This document shows positions 1 to 5,139 of a DNA stretch of 6,272 nt, in pieces; the stretch's first letter is position 1, and each line of letters opens with the position of its first letter. The stretch lies in NCBI GenBank assembly GCA_012798055.1, contig JAAZOA010000341.1:1-6272 (forward strand), given 5' to 3'. Below the pieces are notes generated by a model. That model was not told the DNA's origin. It searched no databases and saw only the letters and a list, made by a program, of their open reading frames with translations. The position numbers and the translations under genes were made by a program. Source of the DNA: Syntrophomonadaceae bacterium. GTDB lineage: Bacteria; Bacillota; Syntrophomonadia; Syntrophomonadales; Syntrophomonadaceae.

Positions 1-368
1 GCCAGAAGTGGCTCCAGTTAACCATGGCGGTTGTAGCTATCGGCATAGTCTTCTTCTTACTGGATTATGATATCAGCAATGCCATTTACTATTACCAGGC
101 TAACCAGTCATTGAGTTTTCTCATCCCCATCAGCTGGGCTGTGATCAGCAGCCTGGTATTATGGCTGGGGGTAAACCTCGATAAATTGGAGATTCGTCTG
201 TTCAGCCTTCTGCTATATGGTGTAGTCATCCTGCGGACTATTTTCTATGATTTGCGCCAGCTGGACATTGTGTTCAAGATAATGGTCTTGATGGTAGTCG
301 GCCTGATCGCTCTGGCTGTGTCATTCTTCTACCAAAAAAGGATGAGAGGTGGGGGGCAAAATGCTTAA
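1..368 (+). CDS. DUF2339-like multi-spanning membrane protein, C-terminal part only
   Basis: The reading frame is open from the left edge (first full codon at position 3) to a TAA at 366-368, so this is the 3' end of a longer gene. The in-frame ATG at 24 is probably internal, because the residues before it (QKWLQLT) read naturally into the protein and no ribosome site precedes it. About 121 residues are visible, mostly hydrophobic. There are roughly four membrane segments, and the last (FKIMVLMVVGLIALAVSF) is followed by a basic tail (YQKRMR). The motif LRTIFYDLRQLDIVFKI and the closing helix plus YQKR resemble the C-terminus of the large DUF2339 membrane proteins. That family is often found next to DUF3999 genes, as here: the next gene starts inside this one. 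Function is unknown; an envelope role is inferred. The family call comes from motif resemblance and neighbourhood, and another polytopic family is possible. Confidence 0.7.
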   Translation, partial: QKWLQLTMAVVAIGIVFFLLDYDISNAIYYYQANQSLSFLIPISWAVISSLVLWLGVNLDKLEIRLFSLLLYGVVILRTIFYDLRQLDIVFKIMVLMVVGLIALAVSFFYQKRMRGGGQNA

Positions 369-1614
369 AAGACTCAACCTAATCGCCATACTGGCAATCT
401 CGGGCACTATCCTGATTAATGCTCAAGTGCTGGCCATTCAATCCAACTGGCAGTTTTTCAAGGAAATACCTGCCCAAAAGCCCGGCTTTGCTCTAGTCCA
501 GCTGGACTCGGAAGCCATGGAGAACTGCCAGTCTACATTTGCAGATATCAGGGTGACCGATCAGAACGGCAGGGAGATTGCCAGCCAGGTGGTGCAGCCA
601 GGTCAGAACCTGGTCGTACAGACAGTCAGCCTTCTGAATGCCATTAATTACCCGGATCACACCTCGATAACCATCGATATGGGGCCGAATCAACGCCCAC
701 ACAACCGGCTGGACCTGACCATCGACATGAATATGAATAAGACCGATGCTTACCTGCGTGAGGTGGAGATCATGGCCAGTGATGACGCATATACCTGGGG
801 CAAGCTGGGCAGCGGCAAAATATTCGCATATCAATACCAGCAGTATAACCAGATCACATATCCTACCAGTACTATGCGCTACCTGCAGGTCAATATCATG
901 AACCAGGCCGGTGAAAGCCCACTTCGGGTGAGTTCTGCCCAGCTCTTGTTCCTGGCTGGCAATATCTATGTAGGCCAAGCCCTCCCTGCTGCTGTGCTAA
1001 CTCAGCGCACCGATCGCACCACTACGACCCTGGTGGTTGACCTGGGAGTACCCAATTACATGGTTACTGAAGTGGAAATAAGGGCCTCTGACCGCAATTA
1101 CGACCGTAACATTACTATCACTACCAGCGCAAAAGCGGAAGTTAAAGGGCAAGAAGAGCTGCTGGCCTCGGAACGGATAATCGCTTATGACTGGAACAAC
1201 TATAATCTTGCCAAGGACCGGGTGAACGTCTATCATTTCAGCCGGCGCTATTTGATAATTTCGATTTTAAACCAGGACAGCCCGGCACTGGATATTAAAG
1301 GGATCAGCGTTTACGGCGCAGCGCCTTATGTACTGGCAGAACTGGCAGCGCCAAGCATACTATGGTACGGAAATCCCCAGGCAAACGCGCCCATATATGA
1401 CCTCAGACAGTTTGCCGATCTTATAAGCAAGACCGATTTGCCGGTGCAAAATATCGGCCCACAACAGTCAAATCCTGCCTATCAGCCTCCCGTCGTCCCC
1501 TGGACTGAACGTAACAAATGGTTGCTGGATGCAACTATAGTATTGGTAGCAGCAGGCTTAGCGGCGCTGATCCTCCGGAAAATCAGGCAATTGGGGGATG
1601 AGGAGAGAACCTAG
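361..1614 (+). CDS. DUF3999-like exported protein with C-terminal membrane anchor
   Basis: The product has 417 residues. Residues 1-25 form a signal peptide (basic MLKR, hydrophobic core, AQVLA). Most of the rest is extracytoplasmic, and one membrane helix at about 388-406 is followed by a basic cytoplasmic tail (RKIRQLGDEERT). An N-terminal stretch resembling the DUF3999 opening (FFKEIP, then ADIRVTDQNGREI) precedes two related modules, about 103-198 and 223-319. Both contain a strand ending EVEI.ASD..Y and a later RYL..(N/S)I(M/L)NQ, reminiscent of discoidin-like beta-sandwich domains. The ATG at 361 was chosen because AGAGGTGG lies 8 nt upstream. An in-frame GTG at 349, with AAGGA before it, is a close alternative adding four residues. 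The start overlaps the upstream gene by 8 nt, suggesting translational coupling and a joint envelope function. No catalytic residues are recognisable and the biochemical role is unknown. Confidence 0.8.
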   Translation: MLKRLNLIAILAISGTILINAQVLAIQSNWQFFKEIPAQKPGFALVQLDSEAMENCQSTFADIRVTDQNGREIASQVVQPGQNLVVQTVSLLNAINYPDHTSITIDMGPNQRPHNRLDLTIDMNMNKTDAYLREVEIMASDDAYTWGKLGSGKIFAYQYQQYNQITYPTSTMRYLQVNIMNQAGESPLRVSSAQLLFLAGNIYVGQALPAAVLTQRTDRTTTTLVVDLGVPNYMVTEVEIRASDRNYDRNITITTSAKAEVKGQEELLASERIIAYDWNNYNLAKDRVNVYHFSRRYLIISILNQDSPALDIKGISVYGAAPYVLAELAAPSILWYGNPQANAPIYDLRQFADLISKTDLPVQNIGPQQSNPAYQPPVVPWTERNKWLLDATIVLVAAGLAALILRKIRQLGDEERT

Positions 1615-1665
1615 TCGGGCATTGCAGGTGAAATATAGAAAAGTCTGTATGAAGGAGGTTTCGGC

Positions 1666-2019
1666 ATGCGTTTTCTGGGCAATCTGGTCTGGTTGTTGAT
1701 CGGGGGCATCTTTATGGCGATTGGATGGTTCCTGGCTGGAGCTATCCTCTGCATCACCATAATAGGCATACCCTTCGGTCTGCAATGCTTCAAAATCGCA
1801 GGCTTTGTCCTGTGGCCATTCGGCCGGGATATTGAATTAGGCCATTTTGGGGCAGGTGGATTGATCTTCAATGTTATCTGGGTGATCGTGTTCGGCTGGG
1901 AATTTTTCTTGGCTCACTTGCTGACAGCGGTCATATTTTTTATCAGTATTATCGGCATTCCCTTTGGCCTGCAACATGTCAAGCTTGCCAAACTGGGTCT
2001 CATTCCTTTTGGAGCTTAA
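1666..2019 (+). CDS. yccF: YccF domain-containing inner membrane protein
   Basis: The product is a 117-residue, very hydrophobic protein carrying the duplicated YccF signature: IIGIPFGLQCFKIA..VLWPFG at about 32-53 and IIGIPFGLQHVKLAKLGLIPFG at about 95-116. The repeat units sit beside long hydrophobic stretches (about 3-30 and 65-94), so the protein should lie in the cytoplasmic membrane. YccF (DUF307) proteins are widespread, usually about 120-150 residues, and have no firm biochemical function. The ATG follows an almost perfect Shine-Dalgarno, GAAGGAGGT at 1651-1659, 6 nt upstream. The gene begins 51 nt after the DUF3999-like gene on the same strand and may belong to that transcript, since no terminator is visible in between. 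The family assignment is secure; the symbol is by family resemblance only. Confidence 0.88.
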   Translation: MRFLGNLVWLLIGGIFMAIGWFLAGAILCITIIGIPFGLQCFKIAGFVLWPFGRDIELGHFGAGGLIFNVIWVIVFGWEFFLAHLLTAVIFFISIIGIPFGLQHVKLAKLGLIPFGA

Positions 2020-2038
2020 ATACATCCTATATAGCAAT

Positions 2039-2066
2039 TGGCGTGTGGTGCATATGCAACAAGCCA
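2039..2066. repeat. Imperfect dyad upstream of the flavin-barrel gene
   Basis: The arms TGGC (2039-2042) and GCCA (2063-2066), then TGT (2044-2046) and ACA (2059-2061), flank a perfect palindrome TGCATATGCA at 2049-2058. The dyad ends 4 nt before a TTGACA hexamer. No T-tract follows, so it is not an obvious intrinsic terminator. An operator or transcript hairpin is possible, and so is chance. Confidence 0.35.
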
Positions 2067-2070
2067 GATA

Positions 2071-2100
2071 TTGACAAACATCGAGATTACTTTGCAGAAT
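2071..2100 (+). promoter_or_regulatory. Candidate sigma-A promoter for the flavin-barrel gene
   Basis: A perfect -35 hexamer TTGACA at 2071-2076 is followed after 18 nt by CAGAAT at 2095-2100, which matches four of six -10 consensus positions. Transcription would start near 2107, leaving a very short leader that contains the AAAAGGGGG ribosome site before the GTG at 2123. The -35 is convincing and the -10 is weak. Confidence 0.42.
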
Positions 2101-2122
2101 GAAATAAAAAGGGGGTATTATT

Positions 2123-2521
2123 GTGGCCAAGCTTACACAGGAAATGAAGGATATGATAGGATCCCAACTATGTTTTTATGCAACTGTGAGCAAGGAAGGA
2201 GTTCCCAACATAGTCCCCAAAGGATCGACCCAGATCATGGACGATGAGAACCTGCTGTTCCAGGAAGGATTCGGCGGACAAACTTACCAGAATATACTGG
2301 ACGGGTCCAAGGTCGCGATTGCGGTTGTAGACGCTAAAATCCCGGATGGTTTCCGTTTTATGGGTACACCTGCAATCCATACCAGCGGCCCGGTGTTCGA
2401 CCAGGTTGCTGAGGCGGCTGCCAAGAAAAACCGCCCCAAACCCAAGGCGGTGGTGGTTGTCCACATTGATGAAATATACAGTGTCAAGCCCGGCAGGAAT
2501 GCGGGCAAAAGGGTGGATTAA
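2123..2521 (+). CDS. Pyridoxamine 5'-phosphate oxidase-like FMN-binding split-barrel protein
   Basis: The product has 132 residues and the sequence pattern of small single-domain flavin split-barrel proteins. An N-terminal helix (LTQEMKDMIG) is followed by strand pairs CFYATVSKEGVPNIVPKG and LLFQEGFGGQTYQNI. Then come KVAIAVVDAKIPDGFRFMGTPAIHTSGP (central barrel strands) and a final strand AVVVVHIDEIYSVKPG. Family members bind FMN, F420 or related cofactors as dimers. The substrate cannot be read from sequence, and this short form is unlikely to be the true PdxH enzyme of vitamin B6 synthesis, which is longer. It is probably cytosolic. The GTG start is supported by AAAAGGGGG ending 7 nt upstream. 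The gene has a possible promoter of its own and lies upstream of the terminator at 2644-2683. Confidence 0.85.
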   Translation: MAKLTQEMKDMIGSQLCFYATVSKEGVPNIVPKGSTQIMDDENLLFQEGFGGQTYQNILDGSKVAIAVVDAKIPDGFRFMGTPAIHTSGPVFDQVAEAAAKKNRPKPKAVVVVHIDEIYSVKPGRNAGKRVD

Positions 2522-2566
2522 GTAGACAGGCTATACTGATGAATTGGTTGTATGATGGAGGAACAC

Positions 2567-2623
2567 GTGACACAAGGCGAAAAAACGGGGTCCAAAAAGA
2601 TGTTTAATCACCTTGGTCAATGA
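2567..2623 (+). CDS. Possible 18-codon small ORF with a good ribosome site
   Basis: A GTG at 2567 is preceded by ATGGAGGAACAC, which places GGAGG 4-5 nt upstream. The frame runs 18 codons (MTQGEKTGSKKMFNHLGQ if GTG is read as Met) to TGA at 2621-2623. The in-frame ATGs at 2552 and 2555 could add four or five residues, but they would place the Shine-Dalgarno inside the gene. The peptide is hydrophilic and basic, with no membrane segment. It ends about 20 nt before the terminator hairpin, so it would be the last translated unit of this transcript. It could be a genuine small protein, the stub of a deleted gene, or chance. I do not recognise it. Confidence 0.3.
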   Translation: MTQGEKTGSKKMFNHLGQ

Positions 2624-2643
2624 TAAAAATAAAAAAGGCTGAC

Positions 2644-2683
2644 GGGGCATTTTAGGGCCTTGGCTCTCAAATGCCTCTTTTTT
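2644..2683 (+). terminator. Strong intrinsic (Rho-independent) terminator
   Basis: GGGGCATTT (2644-2652) pairs with AAATGCCTC (2669-2677) over 9 bp including one G-T wobble. An inner extension AGGGC/GCTCT closes a CTTG loop, and six T residues (2678-2683) follow. An A-rich run (2624-2637) precedes the stem. This should end transcription from the flavin-barrel gene, and perhaps of the whole left-hand group. Confidence 0.9.
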
Positions 2684-2705
2684 GCTGCTTGCAGCCCAAA
2701 TGGGC
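2684..2705. repeat. Two small back-to-back hairpins after the terminator
   Basis: GCTG/CAGC with a 4-nt loop (2684-2695) is followed by GCCC/GGGC with a 4-nt AAAT loop (2694-2705). They share two bases. Neither is followed by a T-tract. They may add to termination or be incidental. Confidence 0.3.
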
Positions 2706-2769
2706 CGGCTTTAACCTCTTAATCGCAGGGCAGCAGTTATGTTTATGGAAATTATGGGATGAATGTCAA

Positions 2770-2798
2770 TTGTACTTGAAGACTGCGCAATATAAACT
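2770..2798 (+). promoter_or_regulatory. Weak candidate promoter for the stalk protein and udk
   Basis: TTGTAC (2770-2775) lies 17 nt from TAAACT (2793-2798), inside an AATATAAACT stretch. Both hexamers match the sigma-A consensus only partly, and TATAAA at 2791 with a 15-nt spacer is another reading. The position is sensible: after the terminator and before the next gene. The rest of the non-coding stretch 2706-2844 shows nothing else I can name. Confidence 0.3.
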
Positions 2799-2828
2799 AG
2801 AGATATGTGAAGCCTGATATATGGATCA

Positions 2829-2836
2829 GAGAGGAG
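2829..2836 (+). promoter_or_regulatory. Shine-Dalgarno that decides a TTG start
   Basis: GAGAGGAG lies 8 nt before the in-frame TTG at 2845. The in-frame ATG at 2821 has no ribosome site (AGCCTGATAT precedes it) and would bury this motif inside the gene. The TTG is therefore the better start. Confidence 0.6.
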
Positions 2837-2844
2837 TTATTGAC

Positions 2845-3507
2845 TTGCAGAAGATCAGCCGCATGGTTATCCTCGTATTTGCACTGCTCATGCTATTTCC
2901 GGCAGTAGCATGCGCCTTTGAGTATCCTATACTGCCCGGCGGAACTAATCCTTTGAGCAATTATGCCGAACAGCTGGGTTCTGTATTAGATAAAACCGCC
3001 CAGACCCTGGATCAGGCAAGCGCTTCTGCTGTTAAGTCCGCTAGCGTTCCTGCAAAGCCAGCAAATCAAAGTGGCCTAGCTGCTCCCAACCGCTCTGCTG
3101 TGCTGATCGACGGCAAAGAAGTCGCTTTTGACGCTTACACCATATATGGCTACAACTATTTCAAGCTCAGGGACCTGGCAATCGCTTTGAATGGCAGCGC
3201 TAAACAATTCGAGGTAAGCTGGGATGGGGCAATAAATGCCATAAGCTTGATGCCGGGAGATGCATATACCCCTCGAGGCGGGGAGTTATTAACCTCAATC
3301 CAGCCCAGCAGCCTGCTGGCATTTCCAGCTAACTCGGCTATTATAATTGGCGGAAAAGAAGTCGCTATGAAAGCATACTCCATAAATAGCTTCACTTACT
3401 TCAAACTGCGGGATCTAGGTGTGGCTATGGAATTTGGAGTGTCCTGGGATGCCGTTGCCAATTCCATAAAAATAGACACCATGTCGGGGGATTCGACGGT
3501 AAATTGA
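2845..3507 (+). CDS. Secreted protein with two copper amine oxidase N-terminal-like (stalk) repeats
   Basis: From the TTG at 2845 the product has 220 residues. It begins with a compact signal peptide: MQKISR, a hydrophobic core about 7-19, and AVACA ending at residue 24. The cysteine at 23 makes a weak lipoprotein site possible. Residues 36-82 are a low-complexity, Ala/Ser-rich, possibly helical linker. Two homologous repeats follow, about 84-136 and 164-211, each with (I)(D/G)GKEVA...AY.I....YFKLRDL..A and a closing VSWD...N.I. This is the pattern of the copper amine oxidase N-terminal-like domain common in exported Clostridia proteins. No amine oxidase catalytic domain is present, so an extracellular or cell-wall-associated binding or structural role is more likely than oxidase activity. 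The ATG at 2821 is an alternative start that would add eight polar residues before the signal peptide. udk starts 20 nt downstream, probably on the same transcript. Confidence 0.85.
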   Translation: MQKISRMVILVFALLMLFPAVACAFEYPILPGGTNPLSNYAEQLGSVLDKTAQTLDQASASAVKSASVPAKPANQSGLAAPNRSAVLIDGKEVAFDAYTIYGYNYFKLRDLAIALNGSAKQFEVSWDGAINAISLMPGDAYTPRGGELLTSIQPSSLLAFPANSAIIIGGKEVAMKAYSINSFTYFKLRDLGVAMEFGVSWDAVANSIKIDTMSGDSTVN

Positions 3508-3527
3508 TCATTTATGGGGGGAAAAGA

Positions 3528-4169
3528 ATGATAGTCATCGGTATCGCCGGCGGATCTGGAGCGGGGAAGACTACGGTAGCTCGCTCGGTTGCCGACCAAT
3601 TGGGCCTGGAAAATGTGTCCTATTTGTCGCAGGACTGGTATTATGCGGACCACACCCACCTGCCCTTAGATGAACGTGAAAAACTCAACATGGATCACCC
3701 CAATGCCTTTGACAACCAGTTATTGATCAACCACCTGGGAGAACTGCGCCAGGGTAAATCTATCGAAGTGCCTGATTACAACTTCATCGAGCACTCCCGC
3801 AAGAGAGAGACCACGCTTATGGCACCCAAATCGGTGGTGATATTGGAAGGGATCTTGATATTAGCCATACCTGAGGTGCGAGCGGTTCTTGACTTTAAGG
3901 TGTTTGTGGATGCCGATGCCGACATACGCCTAATAAGGAGACTGGAAAGAGACATCAAGGAACGGGGAAGAACATATGACAGCACCATCAAGCGTTATTT
4001 ATCCACGGTGAGGCCCATGCATGAGGCCTTCGTCGAGCCTTCCAAGCGATATGCGGATATAATAGTGCCCCGGGGCGGGGATAACAACATTGCCATCAGC
4101 ATGCTGGCCGACCTGGTCGAACATTACGCGGTCCATAAACAGGGTGAAAATAACCATTCGGAGAAATAG
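3528..4169 (+). CDS. udk: Uridine kinase
   Basis: The enzyme phosphorylates uridine (and usually cytidine) to the monophosphate with ATP or GTP, in cytosolic pyrimidine salvage. The 213-residue length fits the family (about 205-215). Visible motifs are the P-loop GGSGAGKT at 8-15; SQDWYY at 34-39, where D36 matches the usual DSYY region; and NMDHPNAFD at 54-62. Also seen are VPDYNFIEHSR at 81-91, the Walker B-like strand VVILEG at 103-108, and the lid-type segment RRLERDIKERGRT at 137-149. The start is the ATG at 3528 behind GGGGGGAAAAGA, which gives the typical MIVIGIAGGSG opening. A TTG at 3504 overlapping the previous stop is in frame but has no ribosome site. The gene is followed after 21 nt by an acetyltransferase-like stub. 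The udk versus phosphoribulokinase-like distinction favours udk on length and motifs. Confidence 0.93.
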   Translation: MIVIGIAGGSGAGKTTVARSVADQLGLENVSYLSQDWYYADHTHLPLDEREKLNMDHPNAFDNQLLINHLGELRQGKSIEVPDYNFIEHSRKRETTLMAPKSVVILEGILILAIPEVRAVLDFKVFVDADADIRLIRRLERDIKERGRTYDSTIKRYLSTVRPMHEAFVEPSKRYADIIVPRGGDNNIAISMLADLVEHYAVHKQGENNHSEK

Positions 4170-4190
4170 ATGAAGAGAGGGCAGGCAGGT

Positions 4191-4260
4191 ATGCAGATAG
4201 TAGACCTACAGACTTGGGAGCGGACCGCCCATTATCAATTTTTCAGGAGAATGGACTATC
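4191..4260 (+). pseudogene. Chloramphenicol acetyltransferase-like gene, 5' stub cut by the IS21-family element
   Basis: An ATG at 4191 opens a frame encoding MQIVDLQTWERTAHYQFFRR followed by MDY. This matches the N-terminal pattern of CatA-type O-acetyltransferases (…I.DL..W.R..H..FF…DYP…). AGAGAGGG (4174-4181) lies 9 nt upstream. An in-frame ATG at 4170, directly after the udk stop, would add seven residues. The match stops at codon 23-24, exactly where the IS sequence TGTCAATGGC begins. Read-through into the element gives seven foreign residues and a TGA at 4281-4283. The catalytic histidine region and the trimer core are missing, so the product cannot be active. Whether the intact gene acted on chloramphenicol is unknown, since many relatives have other or unknown acceptors. 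The remainder should lie beyond the far end of the IS, outside the window. The family call rests on only 23 residues. Confidence 0.65.
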
Positions 4261-4266
4261 TGTCAA
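4238..4266 (-). promoter_or_regulatory. Candidate hybrid outward promoter at the IS junction
   Basis: On the - strand the IS tip reads TTGACA (4266 to 4261), a perfect -35. After exactly 17 nt of host DNA it is followed by AAAAAT (4243 to 4238), matching four of six -10 positions. Transcription would leave the element in the istA-istB direction and run antisense into udk. IS21 is known to carry an outward -35 at one end that makes promoters at tandem junctions; activity here is inferred. Confidence 0.4.
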
Positions 4267-4310
4267 TGGCAATTAAAAATTGACCCTTTCTGGCATTTGA
4301 ATTTTGACCC
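4267..4310. repeat. Pair of 20-bp imperfect direct repeats at the IS end
   Basis: Copies at 4267-4286 and 4291-4310 share TGGCA at the start and TTGACCC at the end, with 16 of 20 positions identical and a 24-nt period. Multiple terminal repeats of this kind are the binding sites of the IstA transposase in IS21-family elements. Binding here is inferred. Confidence 0.75.
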
Positions 4311-4326
4311 CCCTGGTGTGTGAAAG

Positions 4327-5139
4327 CTACGAGGAGATTAGTTCTGTATCACCTCCTAGGATGGGTTCAACCGCTAAGGTTTTACGAACCAGACCGGCGC
4401 GTTGCTTTTCCTTAAGCCGATAAGACTCGCCCTTGACGTTAATGACAGTACAATGGTGCAGCAACCGGTCCAGGATGGCAGTGGCGATAATAGTATCCCC
4501 GAAGATCTCGCCCCACTGACCAAAACCACGGTTGCTGGTCAGGATGATCGAACCCCGCTCATACCGGCGGGAGATGAGTTGAAACAATAAATGGGCTCCG
4601 TGAATATCCACAGGGATATAACCGATTTCATCAATGATCAGAACCTTGGGGATACAGTAATACTTAAGTTTGTCATCCAGGCGGTTTTCCGCGTACGCTT
4701 TGTTCAAGTTGGCGATCAGCGCAGCTGCTGAGTTAAACAGGGTGCGATACCTTTTCTGGATCGCCTTAAGTCCCAGAGCTACCGAGAGATGGGTTTTGCC
4801 GGTTCCCGGCGGGCCTAAGAAAACCACATTCTCGGCTCGTTCGATAAAGGCTCCCGTAGCCAGCTCCCTGATGATCTTGGGATCGATGGAGGGCTGGAAA
4901 CTGAAGTCGAAGGACTCCAGGGTCTTGATATATGGCAGCTTGGCCAAGGTAGTATTCAAGGCCATCTGCTTCTCAAACTTTAAGGCGATCTCCTCCTCCA
5001 AGAGGCGGTCCAGGAAATCGGTGTAGCTTACTTCGTTTTTACTGGCTTCCTGGAGCAGGGATTCCAGCCGCTGATCGGTGCGATTGAGTTTTAACTTCTT
5101 CAGATTATCCTGGATTCGCAGCAATTGGGGATTATCCAT
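4327..5139 (-). CDS. istB: IS21-family helper ATPase IstB
   Basis: IstB is the AAA+ (DnaA/DnaC-like) ATPase that assembles on target DNA and directs IstA-bound ends to it. From the ATG at 5139 the product has 270 residues, slightly longer than the usual 245-260. The N-terminal helical IstB domain (about 1-70; LLRIQDNLKKLKL) precedes the ATPase core. The core shows Walker A GPPGTGKT at 109-116, Walker B VLIIDE at 166-171, the sensor motif LTSNR at 200-204, and DRLLHHC followed by GESYRLKEK near the end. The start was chosen because AGGGGGTGG lies about 6 nt upstream and the resulting MDNPQLL opening is family-like. An ATG at 5169 in the same frame lacks a ribosome site. The gene overlaps the istA stop by 8 nt (ATGGATAA), which suggests translational coupling. 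Confidence 0.95.
   Translation of the reverse strand: MDNPQLLRIQDNLKKLKLNRTDQRLESLLQEASKNEVSYTDFLDRLLEEEIALKFEKQMALNTTLAKLPYIKTLESFDFSFQPSIDPKIIRELATGAFIERAENVVFLGPPGTGKTHLSVALGLKAIQKRYRTLFNSAAALIANLNKAYAENRLDDKLKYYCIPKVLIIDEIGYIPVDIHGAHLLFQLISRRYERGSIILTSNRGFGQWGEIFGDTIIATAILDRLLHHCTVINVKGESYRLKEKQRAGLVRKTLAVEPILGGDTELISS

Noticed and set aside
493..978. 161-codon open frame on the - strand
   Set aside because: It lies wholly inside the DUF3999-like gene, has no ribosome site I can see, and its translation resembles no known family. It is a shadow of the + strand coding sequence.
1837..2130. 97-codon - strand frame spanning the end of yccF and the spacer
   Set aside because: It is mostly antisense to yccF, the spacer part has low-complexity cysteine-rich translation, and there is no promoter or ribosome site.
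2038..2247. 69-codon + strand frame crossing the start of the split-barrel gene
   Set aside because: It overlaps the well-supported split-barrel gene in another frame and lacks a Shine-Dalgarno.
2821..3507. Annotation as a copper amine oxidase enzyme
   Set aside because: Only the N-terminal-like repeat domains are present. There is no catalytic domain, topaquinone motif or copper-binding histidine set, and the length is far too short.
3504..3527. TTG at 3504 as the udk start, overlapping the preceding stop
   Set aside because: It has no ribosome site, while the ATG at 3528 has GGGGGG 6-7 nt upstream and gives the standard uridine kinase N-terminus.
4261..4310. Repeats considered as a short CRISPR-like array
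   Set aside because: There are only two imperfect copies with a 4-nt gap, located at an IS terminus. Transposase binding sites explain them.
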